A stretch of DNA of 64,000 nt from Kofleriaceae bacterium (GCA_020633495.1 JACKDR010000001.1:186001-250000); one strand, 5' to 3'. Counted from the stretch's first letter, positions 44,443 to 53,169 are shown. The notes: generated by a model not told the origin, from the sequence alone. Numbers and translations are program-made.

Positions 44443-46308
44443 TCAGAACGGGGTCTCGCCCGCCGCGATCGACCGGTGCAGGTCCCCGGTCAGCGGCACG
44501 TATGCGGTGTGCTTGGGCGGCAGCACGAACAGCGGCTCGGCAACCTGGGCCGGATCGTAGCCCTGCTTGCGCAGGTCGCTCTTGATCTGCTTGAAGGTGC
44601 CGGTGACCTCGAGCTCGGCGCGGACCCGCAGGAACTGCGGCCACGCGTACGACGGCAGCTGGCCCTGGACGTGGCGCGCGAAGGCGTCGAGGTCGAAGCG
44701 CTCGAACGGCTCGCGCAGGACCAGCGCCGCCATGCCGCAGCGGCCGTCGCTGCCCGGGACCTGGACCCCGTAGACCGTGGACTCCGCGACCTGCGGGAAG
44801 CCGTTGATGACCTCGGCGACCTCGTTGGTCGACACGTTCTCGCCCTTCCAGCGGAAGGTGTCGCCGACGCGGTCGATGAACTGGGCGTGGCGGAAGCCCT
44901 GATCGCGCAAGAGGTCGCCGGAGTTGAACCAGCAGTCGCCGGGCGTGAAGACGTCGCGGAACAGCTTCTTCTCGCTGGCCTTGGGATCGGTGTAGCCGTC
45001 GAAGGCGTAGCGCTCGCTGACCTCGGCGATCAGGAGGCCGATCTCGCCGCGGCCGACCTTGACCATGTGACCGTCCGGTCCCCGGACCGGCTCGTCGCGG
45101 TCGACGTCGTAGGCGACCAGCGCGTACGGCGCCGGGCACAGCCCGACGGTGCAGTCGAGGTTGAGCAGGTTGACGAACGCGATGTTGCCCTCGGAGGCGG
45201 CGTAGAACTCGTAGACCTCCTCGATGCCGAAGCGGACCTTGAACGGCCGCCAGATGTCGGGGCGCAGGCCGTTGCCGGAGATGCACCGGATCGCGTGATC
45301 GCGATCGCGCGGCGTCGGCGCCTGGTTGAGCAGGTAGCGGCACAGCTCGCCGATGTAGACGAACGCGGTGGCGCCGAACTTGCGGACGTCGTCCCAGAAG
45401 TGGGTGACGCTGAACTTGCGGCGGATCGCGATCGCGGCGCCGCTCGCGGCCGCCGAGCTCCACGCCACGGTCAGCGCGTTGTTGTGGTAGAGCGGCAGCG
45501 CCAGGTAGAGGACGTCGTCGGGACGCAGCGCCATCGCCGCCATGCCGAAGGCGCCGGCCGCCTTGACCCACCGGTTGTGGCTCATGACCGAGGCCTTGGG
45601 CAGGCCGGTCGTGCCCGAGGTGTAGATGTAGAAGCAGGGATCGCCGAGCGTGACCTCGGCCATCGCGTGCGGCGTCACCGGCGAGGCGTCGGCGACGGCG
45701 GCCAGCGCGTCGGTCGCGGCGGCGGGGAGCTTGGCGCGCTCGCGCTCGCGCACCCACAGCACCTGATCGCCCTTGGGGCCGCCGAGGTCGGCGCGGATCT
45801 CGGCGAACGCGTCCCACAGCTCCTCGCCGATGACGTAGGTCGACGCCTTCGCGACCGTGAACGAGTGCTGCAGGACCTTGTGGCGCTGCTTGGTGTTGAC
45901 CACCGCGGCGATGGCGCCGAGCTTGACGATGCCGGCGATCGCCAGCATGACCTCGGGCCGGTTCTCGAGCAGGACCGCGACGACGTCGCCCTTGCGGACG
46001 CCGCGCGCGGCCAGGACGTTGGCCCACGCGTTCGACAGCTCGTGGACCTGCAGGTGGCTGTAGCGGCGGTCCTCGTAGAGGATCGCGTCGGCGTCGGGGC
46101 GCTCGCGGGCGTTGCGCTCGAGGAACGTGCCGATCGACAGCGCCTCGGACTTGTCGGACTTGCCGATCAGGCGCAGGCCACGCGCCACCGACGGCAGCTT
46201 GCGCGCCACCAGGCGGGCGTGCGGCGTCCACACGGCGGGCTGTCGGACGAGCCCGGCGAGGTCGCGGGCGGAGCGGATCAGAGCGCGGACATCGGGGGCG
46301 GCCTTCAT
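44443..46308 (-). CDS. long/very-long-chain acyl-CoA synthetase (FATP/FadD6-like)
   Basis: Activates fatty acids to acyl-CoA via acyl-adenylate. 621 aa. AMP-binding P-loop YIYTSGTTGLPKASVMSHN, the FATP-type YEFYAASEGNIAFVN, DGYTD region, WFNSGDLLRDQGFRHAQFID with DRVGDTFRWKGENVSTNEV and the C-terminal catalytic-Lys segment TGTFKQIKSDLRKQGYD. This set of motifs is that of solute carrier 27/FATP-like enzymes, which couple uptake and activation. ATG 46308 with TATCAT 8 bases upstream. Divergent from the PDZ-hydrolase gene. Confidence 0.95.
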   Translation of the reverse strand: MKAAPDVRALIRSARDLAGLVRQPAVWTPHARLVARKLPSVARGLRLIGKSDKSEALSIGTFLERNARERPDADAILYEDRRYSHLQVHELSNAWANVLAARGVRKGDVVAVLLENRPEVMLAIAGIVKLGAIAAVVNTKQRHKVLQHSFTVAKASTYVIGEELWDAFAEIRADLGGPKGDQVLWVRERERAKLPAAATDALAAVADASPVTPHAMAEVTLGDPCFYIYTSGTTGLPKASVMSHNRWVKAAGAFGMAAMALRPDDVLYLALPLYHNNALTVAWSSAAASGAAIAIRRKFSVTHFWDDVRKFGATAFVYIGELCRYLLNQAPTPRDRDHAIRCISGNGLRPDIWRPFKVRFGIEEVYEFYAASEGNIAFVNLLNLDCTVGLCPAPYALVAYDVDRDEPVRGPDGHMVKVGRGEIGLLIAEVSERYAFDGYTDPKASEKKLFRDVFTPGDCWFNSGDLLRDQGFRHAQFIDRVGDTFRWKGENVSTNEVAEVINGFPQVAESTVYGVQVPGSDGRCGMAALVLREPFERFDLDAFARHVQGQLPSYAWPQFLRVRAELEVTGTFKQIKSDLRKQGYDPAQVAEPLFVLPPKHTAYVPLTGDLHRSIAAGETPF

Positions 46309-46316
46309 CGCCGACG

Positions 46317-46322
46317 ATGATA
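46317..46322 (-). promoter_or_regulatory. -10-like TATCAT
   Basis: On the minus strand TATCAT, 8 bases before the ATG at 46308, predicts a leaderless or near-leaderless mRNA. Confidence 0.42.
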
Positions 46323-46404
46323 GGCGGGACCGCGGCCGCGCGGGGCGGTCGCGGCGCGCCGACTGGCGTTCGGCGCGTGGTAGTGGTGGATCGAGGCCGA
46401 GCCG

Positions 46405-47584
46405 GTGACCGCGACCCTGCCACGACGCGCGTTCCTGGGCGCGCGCCTGCCCCCCGACGACGACGCGTTCACCGCCGACGGCGTCGCGGTGGCGGCGGTG
46501 GTCGCCGGCGGCATGGCCGCCGAAGCCGGCGTGATCGCGGGCGATCGGCTGGTCGCGCTGAGCGGCGCGCCGCTGACCACGCCGGCGCGGCTGGCCGCGG
46601 CCCTGCGCGGCGCCGGGGCGGGGCGGGACGCGGAGGTGGCGTATCGTCGCAGCGACGCGGTCCACCGCCGGGTCGTCCCGGTGCGACCGTGGCCTCGCGA
46701 GGCCCTGCCCGGGCAGCAGGTCGAGCACGGCGTCCTCGCGGTGCCCGGCGCCCGGCTGCGCACGATCGTCACCGTGCCCGACGACGGCGAGCCGCCGGCC
46801 GCCGCGGTGCTGCTGATCCAGGGCCTGGCGTGCGCGTCGATCGAGGCCGACGGCGACGGCGGCCCGGCGCTGGCCGCGCTCGCCGCGGGCTGGGCCGGCG
46901 CCGGCCTGATGACGATGCGGCTCGACCGGCGCGGCGTCGGCGACAGCGACGGCGGCGCCTGCGGCGATGTCGACTTCACCACCGAGGTCGCCGACCACCG
47001 CGCCGCGCTGGCCGCGCTCGCCGCCGACCCGCGCGCCGCCGGCGCGCCGCTGCTGGTCTTCGGCCACAGCGTCGGCGGCATGATCGCCGCGCTGCTCGCC
47101 GCCGAGCGCGACCTCGACGGCGTCATCGTCGCCGGCACGTCGGCGGTGCCCTGGCTGGCCTGCGTCGAGGCCAGCGCGCGGCGCCAGCTGGCCCCTGCGC
47201 GGCGTCGCCGCCGCCGAGGCCGACGCGCGCGCCGCCGCGGTGCGGGCGCGCGCCCTGAGCGACGGCCTGCACGGCCGCTCCGCCACCTATCACCGCCAGC
47301 TCGACGCGATCGCGCTGCCGTCGGCGTGGGCGGCGACCCGGGCGCGCCGGCTGCTGGTGCTGCGCGGCGAGCACGACTGGGTGATCGGCGACGACGACGT
47401 CGACGCCCTGGTCGCCGTCGTGCCCGCGGGCGTCCCGGTGGCGCGCCACGTGGTGGCCGGGGTCGACCACCTGCTGGGCCGCCACGCCGACCGCGCCGCC
47501 AGCCTGCGCGACTACGGGAGTGGCCGCTTCGATCCGGCGATCGTCGGCACGACCCTGGCCTGGCTGGTAGGATCGCCGCCATGA
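46405..47584 (+). CDS. PDZ-domain alpha/beta-hydrolase, apparent frameshift at 47192
   Basis: The first about 85 residues form a PDZ-like domain (VAAVVAGGMAAEAGVIAGDR, LVALSGAPLTTPARLAAAL). The rest is an alpha/beta-hydrolase: LLIQGLACAS oxyanion region, nucleophile GHSVGG, then Asp in LRGEHDWVIG and His in VAGVDHLLGRH. The nucleophile lies in the frame that starts at GTG 46405; Asp and His lie in the frame that ends at 47584. The switch falls at CCCC 47192-47195; reading three C restores RRQLALRGVAAAEADARAA. Since the triad is complete across the break, a one-base insertion error is more likely than decay. Stop overlaps the next ATG (ATGA). Confidence 0.82.
47565..47573 (+). promoter_or_regulatory. 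extended -10 TGGTAGGAT
   Basis: TGG-TAGGAT ends 7 bases before the ATG at 47581, inside the end of the hydrolase gene. This suggests an extra internal promoter for the zinc-ribbon protein. Confidence 0.45.
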
Positions 47585-47940
47585 GCGATCTCGCGCCCTG
47601 CCCTGCCTGCCACCGCCACGTCCGCGTCGACGAGCCGGCGTGCCCGTTCTGCGGCGGCGAGACACCCGCGGCGACGCCGCGCCCGGCGTCGCGCACCCGG
47701 CTGTCGCGGGCCGCGGTGTTCGCCGGCGCCGCGCTGGCCGCCGGCGGCGCCGCGACCTCGGCCGGCTGCGGCGGCAAGGCCAAGCCCGCCGACGACAACA
47801 CGATCACGATCGGCAACAGCGCGCCGGACGCCGGCGTCGCCGAGCCGCCCGACGCCGAGCCGACGCGGGTCGATCCCGACTACGACCACCAGATCCCGAT
47901 GCCGTACGGCGCGCCGCCGGTGCGCCAGCGACTGGTCTGA
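47581..47940 (+). CDS. zinc-ribbon protein with membrane/lipobox segment
   Basis: 119 aa. N-terminal zinc ribbon with CPACHRH and CPFCGGE (two CxxC pairs, residues 7-10 and 22-25), then a basic segment RTRLSRA, a hydrophobic helix AAVFAGAALAAGGAATSAGC ending like a lipobox, and an acidic outside tail (DAGVAEPPDAEPTRVDPDYD) ending in PMPYGAPPVRQRLV. The order (cytosolic ribbon, then signal-anchor) is unusual because lipoprotein signals are normally N-terminal. No family recognised. ATG overlaps the hydrolase stop. Confidence 0.72.
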   Translation: MSDLAPCPACHRHVRVDEPACPFCGGETPAATPRPASRTRLSRAAVFAGAALAAGGAATSAGCGGKAKPADDNTITIGNSAPDAGVAEPPDAEPTRVDPDYDHQIPMPYGAPPVRQRLV

Positions 47941-48063
47941 TCTCCGGACCGGTCGGCGCGGTGAGGCCCGCTCGGGGCCACGAGCGGTGGCCCACGATCG
48001 GGACGTCGTGTCGCGGCCAGCGCCGACGCTGACTCACGCGTTGACGCCCCGAGACCGCGCGCC

Positions 48064-48069
48064 TATACG
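48064..48069 (+). promoter_or_regulatory. -10-like TATACG, predicted leaderless start
   Basis: TATACG ends 6 bases before the ATG at 48076. Confidence 0.4.
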
Positions 48070-48075
48070 CGCGCG

Positions 48076-48687
48076 ATGTCCCGCCTCCTCCCCACGCTCC
48101 CCGCCGCCCTCGCCCTCCTCCTCGCCGCCGGCTGTGTCGCGCCCGCCGACGACGCGATCGACGTCGCCGCGACCAGCGCCGCGCTGACCGATCCCGATCC
48201 GGTCCAGGCCTGCCCGCTCCCCGATCCGGCCCACCTCGCCGGCCACGAGGCAGTCTTCTACACCTGCGCCGAGACCGTCGCCGACGGCGGCGCCGGCTGC
48301 GGCCCCACCGGGTACCTGCTCGGCTACGGCACCCGCTACGCCCAGCGCTTCTACCGCGACACCCGCCCGCGCATGACCGCGCGCGGCCAGCGCTGGATCG
48401 ACGACGTCCTGGTGTGCCTGCAGCACGACCTCCGCGACGCCATCGACGCGACCACGTCGTGCGACGACATCTGGCAGACCGCCTTCGACTCGCACCCGGC
48501 GTGCTACGTCGACGCCGGCTTCTGCACGCTGTCGATCTGGGACATCGCCCAGGTCGTGCGCACGATCGACGTCCGCGACTGGGTCAGCGCCGACGCCGCG
48601 CGCCAGGTCGTGACCACGGCGGCGCGCTGCGGCGCCGGCTACGCGTGGTGGATGCGCACCCTGTTCGGCGCGCTCGCCGACGACTGA
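48076..48687 (+). CDS. Cys-rich secreted lipoprotein, function unknown
   Basis: 203 aa. Lipobox AAGC (Cys about 20). After a 20-residue tether the mature part has about nine cysteines (QACPLPD, YTCAET, AGCGPTGY, LVCLQHD, TSCDDIW, PACYVD, GFCTLS, ARCGAGY), consistent with disulfides in an extracytoplasmic domain, mainly helical (ITLSIWDIAQVVRTID-like). No domain recognised. It is convergent with the radical SAM gene, the two stops lying 2 bases apart (48687 and 48689). Confidence 0.75.
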   Translation: MSRLLPTLPAALALLLAAGCVAPADDAIDVAATSAALTDPDPVQACPLPDPAHLAGHEAVFYTCAETVADGGAGCGPTGYLLGYGTRYAQRFYRDTRPRMTARGQRWIDDVLVCLQHDLRDAIDATTSCDDIWQTAFDSHPACYVDAGFCTLSIWDIAQVVRTIDVRDWVSADAARQVVTTAARCGAGYAWWMRTLFGALADD

Positions 48688-48688
48688 G

Positions 48689-49972
48689 CTAGGCGCCGTC
48701 GAGCGGCTCGACGACCAGCTCGAAGCGGCCCATGTCGAACGGCCGCCCCGGCGCGGCCTCGACCTGGACCAGGCGCTCGCGCAGGCCCCGCGCCGCCAGC
48801 TCGAGGGCGCGGTGGTGGCACATCGGGTTGTTGCCGGGCCTGCCCAGCAGCGACTCCGAGGTCCACGTGCACCCGGCGCGGCAGGTGTCGGCGTAGTAGC
48901 AGGTCCGGCAGAAGCCCCACAGATCGTCGACGGTGCGGTCGCGGTTGTAGCGCAGCGGCGCCGCGCGCTCCCAGATGTCGCGCAGGGGCGCGTCGCGGAC
49001 GTTGCCGCCGGCCCAGGTCGCGGTCGCCAGCGACGGGCAACCCTTGAGCGTGCCGTCGGCCTCGATGCCGAGGCCCCAGCGGCCGGCGCCGCACGACACC
49101 ATGTGGCCGCGCGGCAGCGTGCCGCGCAGCTTGTGCTCGAGCGGCCCGAAGTAGCCCAGGTTGTTGCCCGGCCACACCAGCACGTCGGCGGCGCGGCAGC
49201 GATCGAGCAGGGTGTCGAGCATCGGGAACAGGGTCAGCAGATCGTAGGGCTGCAGCAGCAGCTCGGGGGTGTCGGCGGCGCGGCCCATCGCGACGGTGAG
49301 CTGGAGCTGCCAGCTGTGCGCGCCGTGCGCGATGAGGGTGTCGAGCACCGCCGGCAGCTCGGCCAGGCTCCACCGGTTGATCTGGGTGTTGACCGACACC
49401 GGCACGCCGCCGTCGCGCAGCGCGCGCATCGCGGCCAGCGCGGCGGCGTGGGCGCCGGCGACGCCGCGCAGGCGATCGTGGGTGGCGGCGTCGCCGTCGA
49501 TCGACACGCTCGCCGACACCAGCCCGGCGGCGCGGGCCTCGGCGACCCGCGCCGGGGTCAGGCCGCGGCCGCCGGTGGTCAGCAGCGGCTGCATGCCGCG
49601 CTCGGCGATCCGCCGCACCAGCTGGCACCAGTCGTCGCGCAGGTAGGCCTCGCCGCCGATCAGCACGACCTCGAGGACGCCGAGGTCGGCGAGCTGATCG
49701 ACGAGATCGAGGGCCTCGGCGGTCGACAGCTCGTCGGGGCGGGCCCGCCCGGCGCGCGAGCCGCAGTGGCCGCACGCCAGATCGCAGGCCAGCGTGATCT
49801 CCCAGACCGCGAGGATCGGACGCGTCGCGACGTCGACCGGGCGGGCCTCGGCGGCCAGCGGCAGGCCGCGTCGCGCCGCCGGCGCGCGCGGCGCGATCGG
49901 CAACCGGCGGCGCGGCGGCGCGCCGTCGTGCCGATCCTCGCGGTCGCCGCCGCCGCTGCCGGTCGAGCCCAT
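48689..49972 (-). CDS. radical SAM/SPASM-domain protein
   Basis: 427 aa cytosolic enzyme. Radical SAM [4Fe-4S] motif CDLACGHC (Cys-x3-Cys-x2-Cys) near residue 63-70, VVLIGGEAYLRDD (the GGE motif), and a C-terminal SPASM region with cysteines in VSCGAGRWGLGIEADGTLKG-CPSL, FCRTCYYADTCRAGC and NPMCHHR. SPASM proteins install modifications in peptides or act as anaerobic maturases; no precursor peptide was identified beside it. An N-terminal Arg/Pro-rich extension of about 45 residues looks unstructured. A promoter with TTGACC, 17 bp, GACCCT lies 5 bases before the ATG. Confidence 0.92.
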   Translation of the reverse strand: MGSTGSGGGDREDRHDGAPPRRRLPIAPRAPAARRGLPLAAEARPVDVATRPILAVWEITLACDLACGHCGSRAGRARPDELSTAEALDLVDQLADLGVLEVVLIGGEAYLRDDWCQLVRRIAERGMQPLLTTGGRGLTPARVAEARAAGLVSASVSIDGDAATHDRLRGVAGAHAAALAAMRALRDGGVPVSVNTQINRWSLAELPAVLDTLIAHGAHSWQLQLTVAMGRAADTPELLLQPYDLLTLFPMLDTLLDRCRAADVLVWPGNNLGYFGPLEHKLRGTLPRGHMVSCGAGRWGLGIEADGTLKGCPSLATATWAGGNVRDAPLRDIWERAAPLRYNRDRTVDDLWGFCRTCYYADTCRAGCTWTSESLLGRPGNNPMCHHRALELAARGLRERLVQVEAAPGRPFDMGRFELVVEPLDGA

Positions 49973-49977
49973 GCCGC

Positions 49978-50006
49978 AGGGTCGCGCGCCCCGGCGAGGC
50001 GGTCAA
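49978..50006 (-). promoter_or_regulatory. promoter TTGACC, 17 bp, GACCCT
   Basis: On the minus strand the -35-like TTGACC (50006-50001) and GACCCT (49983-49978) are 17 bases apart; the ATG at 49972 follows 5 bases later. Confidence 0.4.
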
Positions 50007-50053
50007 TGCAGCCGCCGGTAGACCGCGAGCGGAGGCCGTGCGTCGATCCCGAC

Positions 50054-50695
50054 ATGCGGTCACTCCTGCCCCTCGCCGTCGTCGTGCTCGGCGGCTGTCC
50101 CCGCGACGCGCGGCCACCGACCAGTGCCGGCCCCGCCGACGCGCCTCGCAACGCCGCGCCGGCCGTCCCCCCGCCCGTCGCCGCGGCCGCCCCCGTCGAC
50201 GCGGCGCCGCACGCCGACGATCCGGCGCCGCCGGCCGATCGGCCACCGTGCGCGACCAAGGACTACCGCGCGCCGGCCGGCGCGAAGGTCGAGCTGCTCG
50301 CCCACCAGGCCGCCGGCGGCGGCGCGGTCGCCGAGGTCGGGCTGCACAACGCCGGCACCGCGCCGGTCTGCGTGTGGACCCACGTGGCGACCCACGAGGT
50401 CCAGAGCGACTGGCTGGTGATCCAGTACGCCGACGGCGATCGCTATCACCACCTCAGCCGCGTGGTGGCGCTGAACGACGACCGCGACAAGTCGGCGCCG
50501 GTCAGCGTCGAGCTGCAGCCCGGCGAGACCATCTGGCAGCGCTGGGACGTCGCCGCGTGGGCGCTGCGCGATCGCAACGGCGCCGAGGCGATCGCGTCGG
50601 GCAGCCTCTACGCCGAGGCGGTCTACGACACCACCGGCGACACCTGGGCGTGGGCCGGGCGGCGGCAGGCCCAGTTCGAGCTGGTCGCGCCGTAG
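50054..50695 (+). CDS. predicted lipoprotein with Ig-like/fibronectin-like beta domain
   Basis: 213 aa. Lipobox LGGC (Cys about 16), an Ala/Pro-rich tether (RNAAPAVPPPVAAAAPVDAA), and from about residue 75 a beta-sandwich: AKVELLAHQAAGGGAVAEVG, LHNAGTAPVCVWTHVATHEV, LVIQYADGDRYHHLSRVVAL, SVELQPGETIWQRWDVAAWA. Similar single-domain lipoproteins occur in Myxococcota envelopes. No enzymatic motif. Divergent from the radical SAM gene with about 80 bases between starts. Confidence 0.74.
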   Translation: MRSLLPLAVVVLGGCPRDARPPTSAGPADAPRNAAPAVPPPVAAAAPVDAAPHADDPAPPADRPPCATKDYRAPAGAKVELLAHQAAGGGAVAEVGLHNAGTAPVCVWTHVATHEVQSDWLVIQYADGDRYHHLSRVVALNDDRDKSAPVSVELQPGETIWQRWDVAAWALRDRNGAEAIASGSLYAEAVYDTTGDTWAWAGRRQAQFELVAP

Positions 50696-50719
50696 CCAGC
50701 GCGGCCCGCGCCGACGCGG

Positions 50720-51358
50720 TCAGCGCAGCAGCGCCGCGATGCCCTCGGCGAGGCGGCGGTCGACGGTGTCGACGTCGTAGCCGTTGGCCGGCGCCGCGCC
50801 GGCGGCGACGACGTCCATCGCGGCGGCGGCGCGCCGGAACCCGGTGGCCGCGGCGCCGCGCGGCAGCGCCGCGGCGCCCTGGCGCAGGTCGTCGGCCGCC
50901 TGCCGGATCGACGCCAGCGGCGCGCCGGCGAGGTCGCGCTCGTCCTGCCGCGACGCCCACGCGGCCGCCCGCGCCGACGACCACCCGGCGACCCCGGCGA
51001 CCAGCGCGGCGGCGCGCGGCTCGATCGCGCCCTGCACGACATGATCGAGCGCGGGCAGCGCGAGGACGGCGCCGACGGCGAGCCGCTCCGGCGCGACGTG
51101 GTTGACCGCCGCGATCACCGCGGCGTAGTGCGCGCTGCCGTAGGCCTGCCGCGCGATCGCCCCGAGCCGGTCGCCCCGGACGACCGTCCAGGACGCGAGC
51201 CCCGCCGGCGCCGCGTCGATCCGCGCCGCGTCCGCCGGCGCCGGCGCGACCGCCGCGTCCACGGGCGCCGGCCGGTCGTCGGTCCGAGCGCCGCCGGAGC
51301 GCGAGCTGCACGCCGACGCGACCACCACGATCGCCACGATCCCGGTCCATCGCACCAT
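50720..51358 (-). CDS. LysM-domain lipoprotein
   Basis: 212 aa. Signal with lipobox ASAC (Cys about 17), a tether with DAAVAPAPADAARIDAAP, then a LysM module (residues about 55-105): WTVVRGDRLGAIARQAYGSA and LAVGAVLALP, which binds peptidoglycan or chitin GlcNAc. A C-terminal helical region (DERDLAGAPLASIRQAADDL) follows. Likely anchors to or remodels the cell wall. Next to the OmpA lipoprotein, which also targets peptidoglycan. Confidence 0.87.
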   Translation of the reverse strand: MVRWTGIVAIVVVASACSSRSGGARTDDRPAPVDAAVAPAPADAARIDAAPAGLASWTVVRGDRLGAIARQAYGSAHYAAVIAAVNHVAPERLAVGAVLALPALDHVVQGAIEPRAAALVAGVAGWSSARAAAWASRQDERDLAGAPLASIRQAADDLRQGAAALPRGAAATGFRRAAAAMDVVAAGAAPANGYDVDTVDRRLAEGIAALLR

Positions 51359-51407
51359 CGGAGACGCAACGCGCCGCCGCCGCCGCCCATTCCGTCGCGA
51401 TCGGCGG

Positions 51408-52031
51408 TCAGCGGATCTCGAGCACGCGCAGCTCGATCCGCCGGTTGGCGCGCCGGCCCTCGGCGGTGGCGTTGCTGGCGACCGGGCGGCTGTCCTCGTA
51501 GCCGACCGCCTCGAGGCGATCCGCCGCCACCCCCTGGGCTCGCAGGTAGTCGCTCACCGCCGTGGCGCGGTCCTGCGACAGCCGGTGGCCGTAGGCGTGA
51601 CGATCGGGATCGGCGGCGAGGTGGCCCTGGATCTCGATCCGCACCAGCGACGGGTGCGCGAGCAGGAACGCCGCCACCGCGTCGAGGATCGGGAACGCGC
51701 TCGGCCGCAGGCGCGACCGGTCGTAGTCGAACTCGATGGCGCCCGCCAGGGGCAAGGCGTCGCCGACGCGCAGCCCGAGGTCGGCGTCGAGCGCGGCCGC
51801 CGCGTCCGGCACCGCCGCGTCCGGCACCGCCGCGTCGACCGACGGCGGCGACGGCGGCGACGCCACGGCGACGACGCCCGCGTCCGGCGCGGCCGCCGCG
51901 CGATCGGCGGTCCGGTCGTGAGGGTCGACGGCGCGGCCGCCTCGACCGGGACAGCCAGTGACGGCGGCGACGACCGCGCCGGCGACGGCGACGACGACGA
52001 CCGGGACCAGGGCGGCGAGGCGGCGAGGCAT
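51408..52031 (-). CDS. OmpA-family peptidoglycan-associated lipoprotein
   Basis: 207 aa. Hydrophobic signal ending in TGC (Cys about 27), Ala/Asp/Pro-rich spacer containing repeated VPDAA, then an OmpA C-terminal domain (about 95-205): IEFDYDRSRLRPSAFPILDA, IEIQGHLAADPDRHAYGHRL, SQDRATAVSDYLRAQGVAAD, RLEAVGYEDSRPVASN and EGRRANRRIELRV. The Asp/Arg residues that bind diaminopimelate are present. TGGTACTGA lies 6 bases before the ATG. Confidence 0.93.
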   Translation of the reverse strand: MPRRLAALVPVVVVAVAGAVVAAVTGCPGRGGRAVDPHDRTADRAAAAPDAGVVAVASPPSPPSVDAAVPDAAVPDAAAALDADLGLRVGDALPLAGAIEFDYDRSRLRPSAFPILDAVAAFLLAHPSLVRIEIQGHLAADPDRHAYGHRLSQDRATAVSDYLRAQGVAADRLEAVGYEDSRPVASNATAEGRRANRRIELRVLEIR

Positions 52032-52037
52032 CCCTCG

Positions 52038-52046
52038 TCAGTACCA
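52038..52046 (-). promoter_or_regulatory. extended -10 TGGTACTGA
   Basis: On the minus strand TGG-TACTGA ends 6 bases before the ATG at 52031; the same TACTGA hexamer serves the arsR promoter. Confidence 0.45.
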
Positions 52047-52097
52047 CCACGCCGGCCCCGGGTTACCCGCCACGGCGCGCGGCGCGGCCGGCGCCGC

Positions 52098-53099
52098 TCA
52101 CCACTCCAGCAGGACCTTCCCGGTGGCCTGCTTGGTCTCCAGGCACGCGTGCGCGCTGGCGACGTCGACCGCCGGGAACACCTTGCCGACGTGCGGGGTC
52201 AGCGGCACGTCCTCGAGCGCGTCGAACGCGGTCGACAGCCGCGCGATCCACGCCGGGTCGCGCAGGACGTGCAGCGCGTTGAGCGCGTAGACCCCGGTGT
52301 TCTCGTCGAACAGCTTGAGCACCGAGATCCGGGGCGTGCGCAGCGCCGCCCACGCCATGCGCGGCAGGTTGCGGCGGCCATCCTTGACCCCCGAGTTGAC
52401 GCCGATGCAGACGATCCGCCCGGTGATGCCGAGCCGCGCCCGCTGCCAGGTGATCTCGGCGCCGCCGGAGGCGTTGAGGATGAAGTCGTAACCGCGCAGC
52501 GAGGCGTCGTTGCGGAACTCGTCGCGGGTGTACGCGATCGCGCCGTAGCCCTCGATGAACGCCTTCTTGTGCGGGCTCGTCGTCAGCCCGGTGACCTCGG
52601 CGCCGGCGTGGCGGGCCAGCTGCATCGCCAGCACGCCGACGCCGCCGGTGGCGCACTCGATCAGGACGCGGTCCCCCTTGCGGATCCGCGCCATCTCGAA
52701 CAGCGCGACGTGCGCGGTGAAGAACGCCACCGGCATGGCGGCGCCGGCGCGCAGATCGAGGCCGCGCGGCACCCGCAAGACCTGGCCGGCCGGCACCGTG
52801 ACCCGCGACGCGTAGCCGCCGAAGTAGGTCCCGGCGGCGACCAGGTCGCCGGGCGTGACGCCCTCGACGCCGGGGCCGACCTCGGCGACCCGACCCGAGA
52901 CCTCGTAGCCGGGCACGAACGGCCGCTTCGGGGCATCGGGGTAGAAGCCGAGCCGCATCTGGACGTCGGCGAAGTTGACGCCCGAGTAGGCGACGTCGAT
53001 CGCGACCTCGCCCGGCCCCGGCGGCGTCGGCTGCCGGTCACGCACCTTCAGGGTCTGGGCCCCGCCGTACTTCTCGATCGCGATCTCCTGGAACGTCAT
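52098..53099 (-). CDS. VAT1/quinone-oxidoreductase-like MDR protein
   Basis: 333 aa zinc-free medium-chain reductase. GroES-like part with YSGVNFADVQMRLGFYP and FVPGYEVSGRVAEVGPGVEG; Rossmann motif LIECATGGVGVLAMQLARHA; C-terminal PLTPHVGKVFPAVDVASAHA and TGKVLLEW. Closest to the VAT-1/enoyl or quinone reductase group. ATG 53099 follows GGAGCCGAGGAG. A 16-bp palindromic element is in its 5' region and an ArsR-type regulator gene lies just upstream in the same direction, so regulation by that repressor is likely. Confidence 0.9.
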   Translation of the reverse strand: MTFQEIAIEKYGGAQTLKVRDRQPTPPGPGEVAIDVAYSGVNFADVQMRLGFYPDAPKRPFVPGYEVSGRVAEVGPGVEGVTPGDLVAAGTYFGGYASRVTVPAGQVLRVPRGLDLRAGAAMPVAFFTAHVALFEMARIRKGDRVLIECATGGVGVLAMQLARHAGAEVTGLTTSPHKKAFIEGYGAIAYTRDEFRNDASLRGYDFILNASGGAEITWQRARLGITGRIVCIGVNSGVKDGRRNLPRMAWAALRTPRISVLKLFDENTGVYALNALHVLRDPAWIARLSTAFDALEDVPLTPHVGKVFPAVDVASAHACLETKQATGKVLLEW

Positions 53100-53118
53100 C
53101 TCCTCGGCTCCTCTACAC

Positions 53119-53134
53119 TTTGAAAGGTTTCGAA
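53119..53134. promoter_or_regulatory. imperfect palindrome, candidate ArsR-family operator
   Basis: TTTGAAAGGTTTCGAA: eight-base arms around a GG centre with one mismatched pair. It lies 20 bases before the oxidoreductase ATG. TTCGA-containing sequence (TTCGACAACC on the minus strand) also lies in the arsR promoter spacer, which would allow autoregulation. Confidence 0.45.
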
Positions 53135-53144
53135 CTATCAGGAC

Positions 53145-53168
53145 AAAAAAAGGGCGCGGCCCGGCCCG
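53145..53168 (-). terminator. candidate intrinsic terminator after arsR
   Basis: On the minus strand GGGCCGGGCCGCGCCC can fold with a GGGC/GCCC stem and is followed directly by seven T. It lies just downstream of the arsR stop (53170). Confidence 0.5.
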
Positions 53169-53169
53169 C

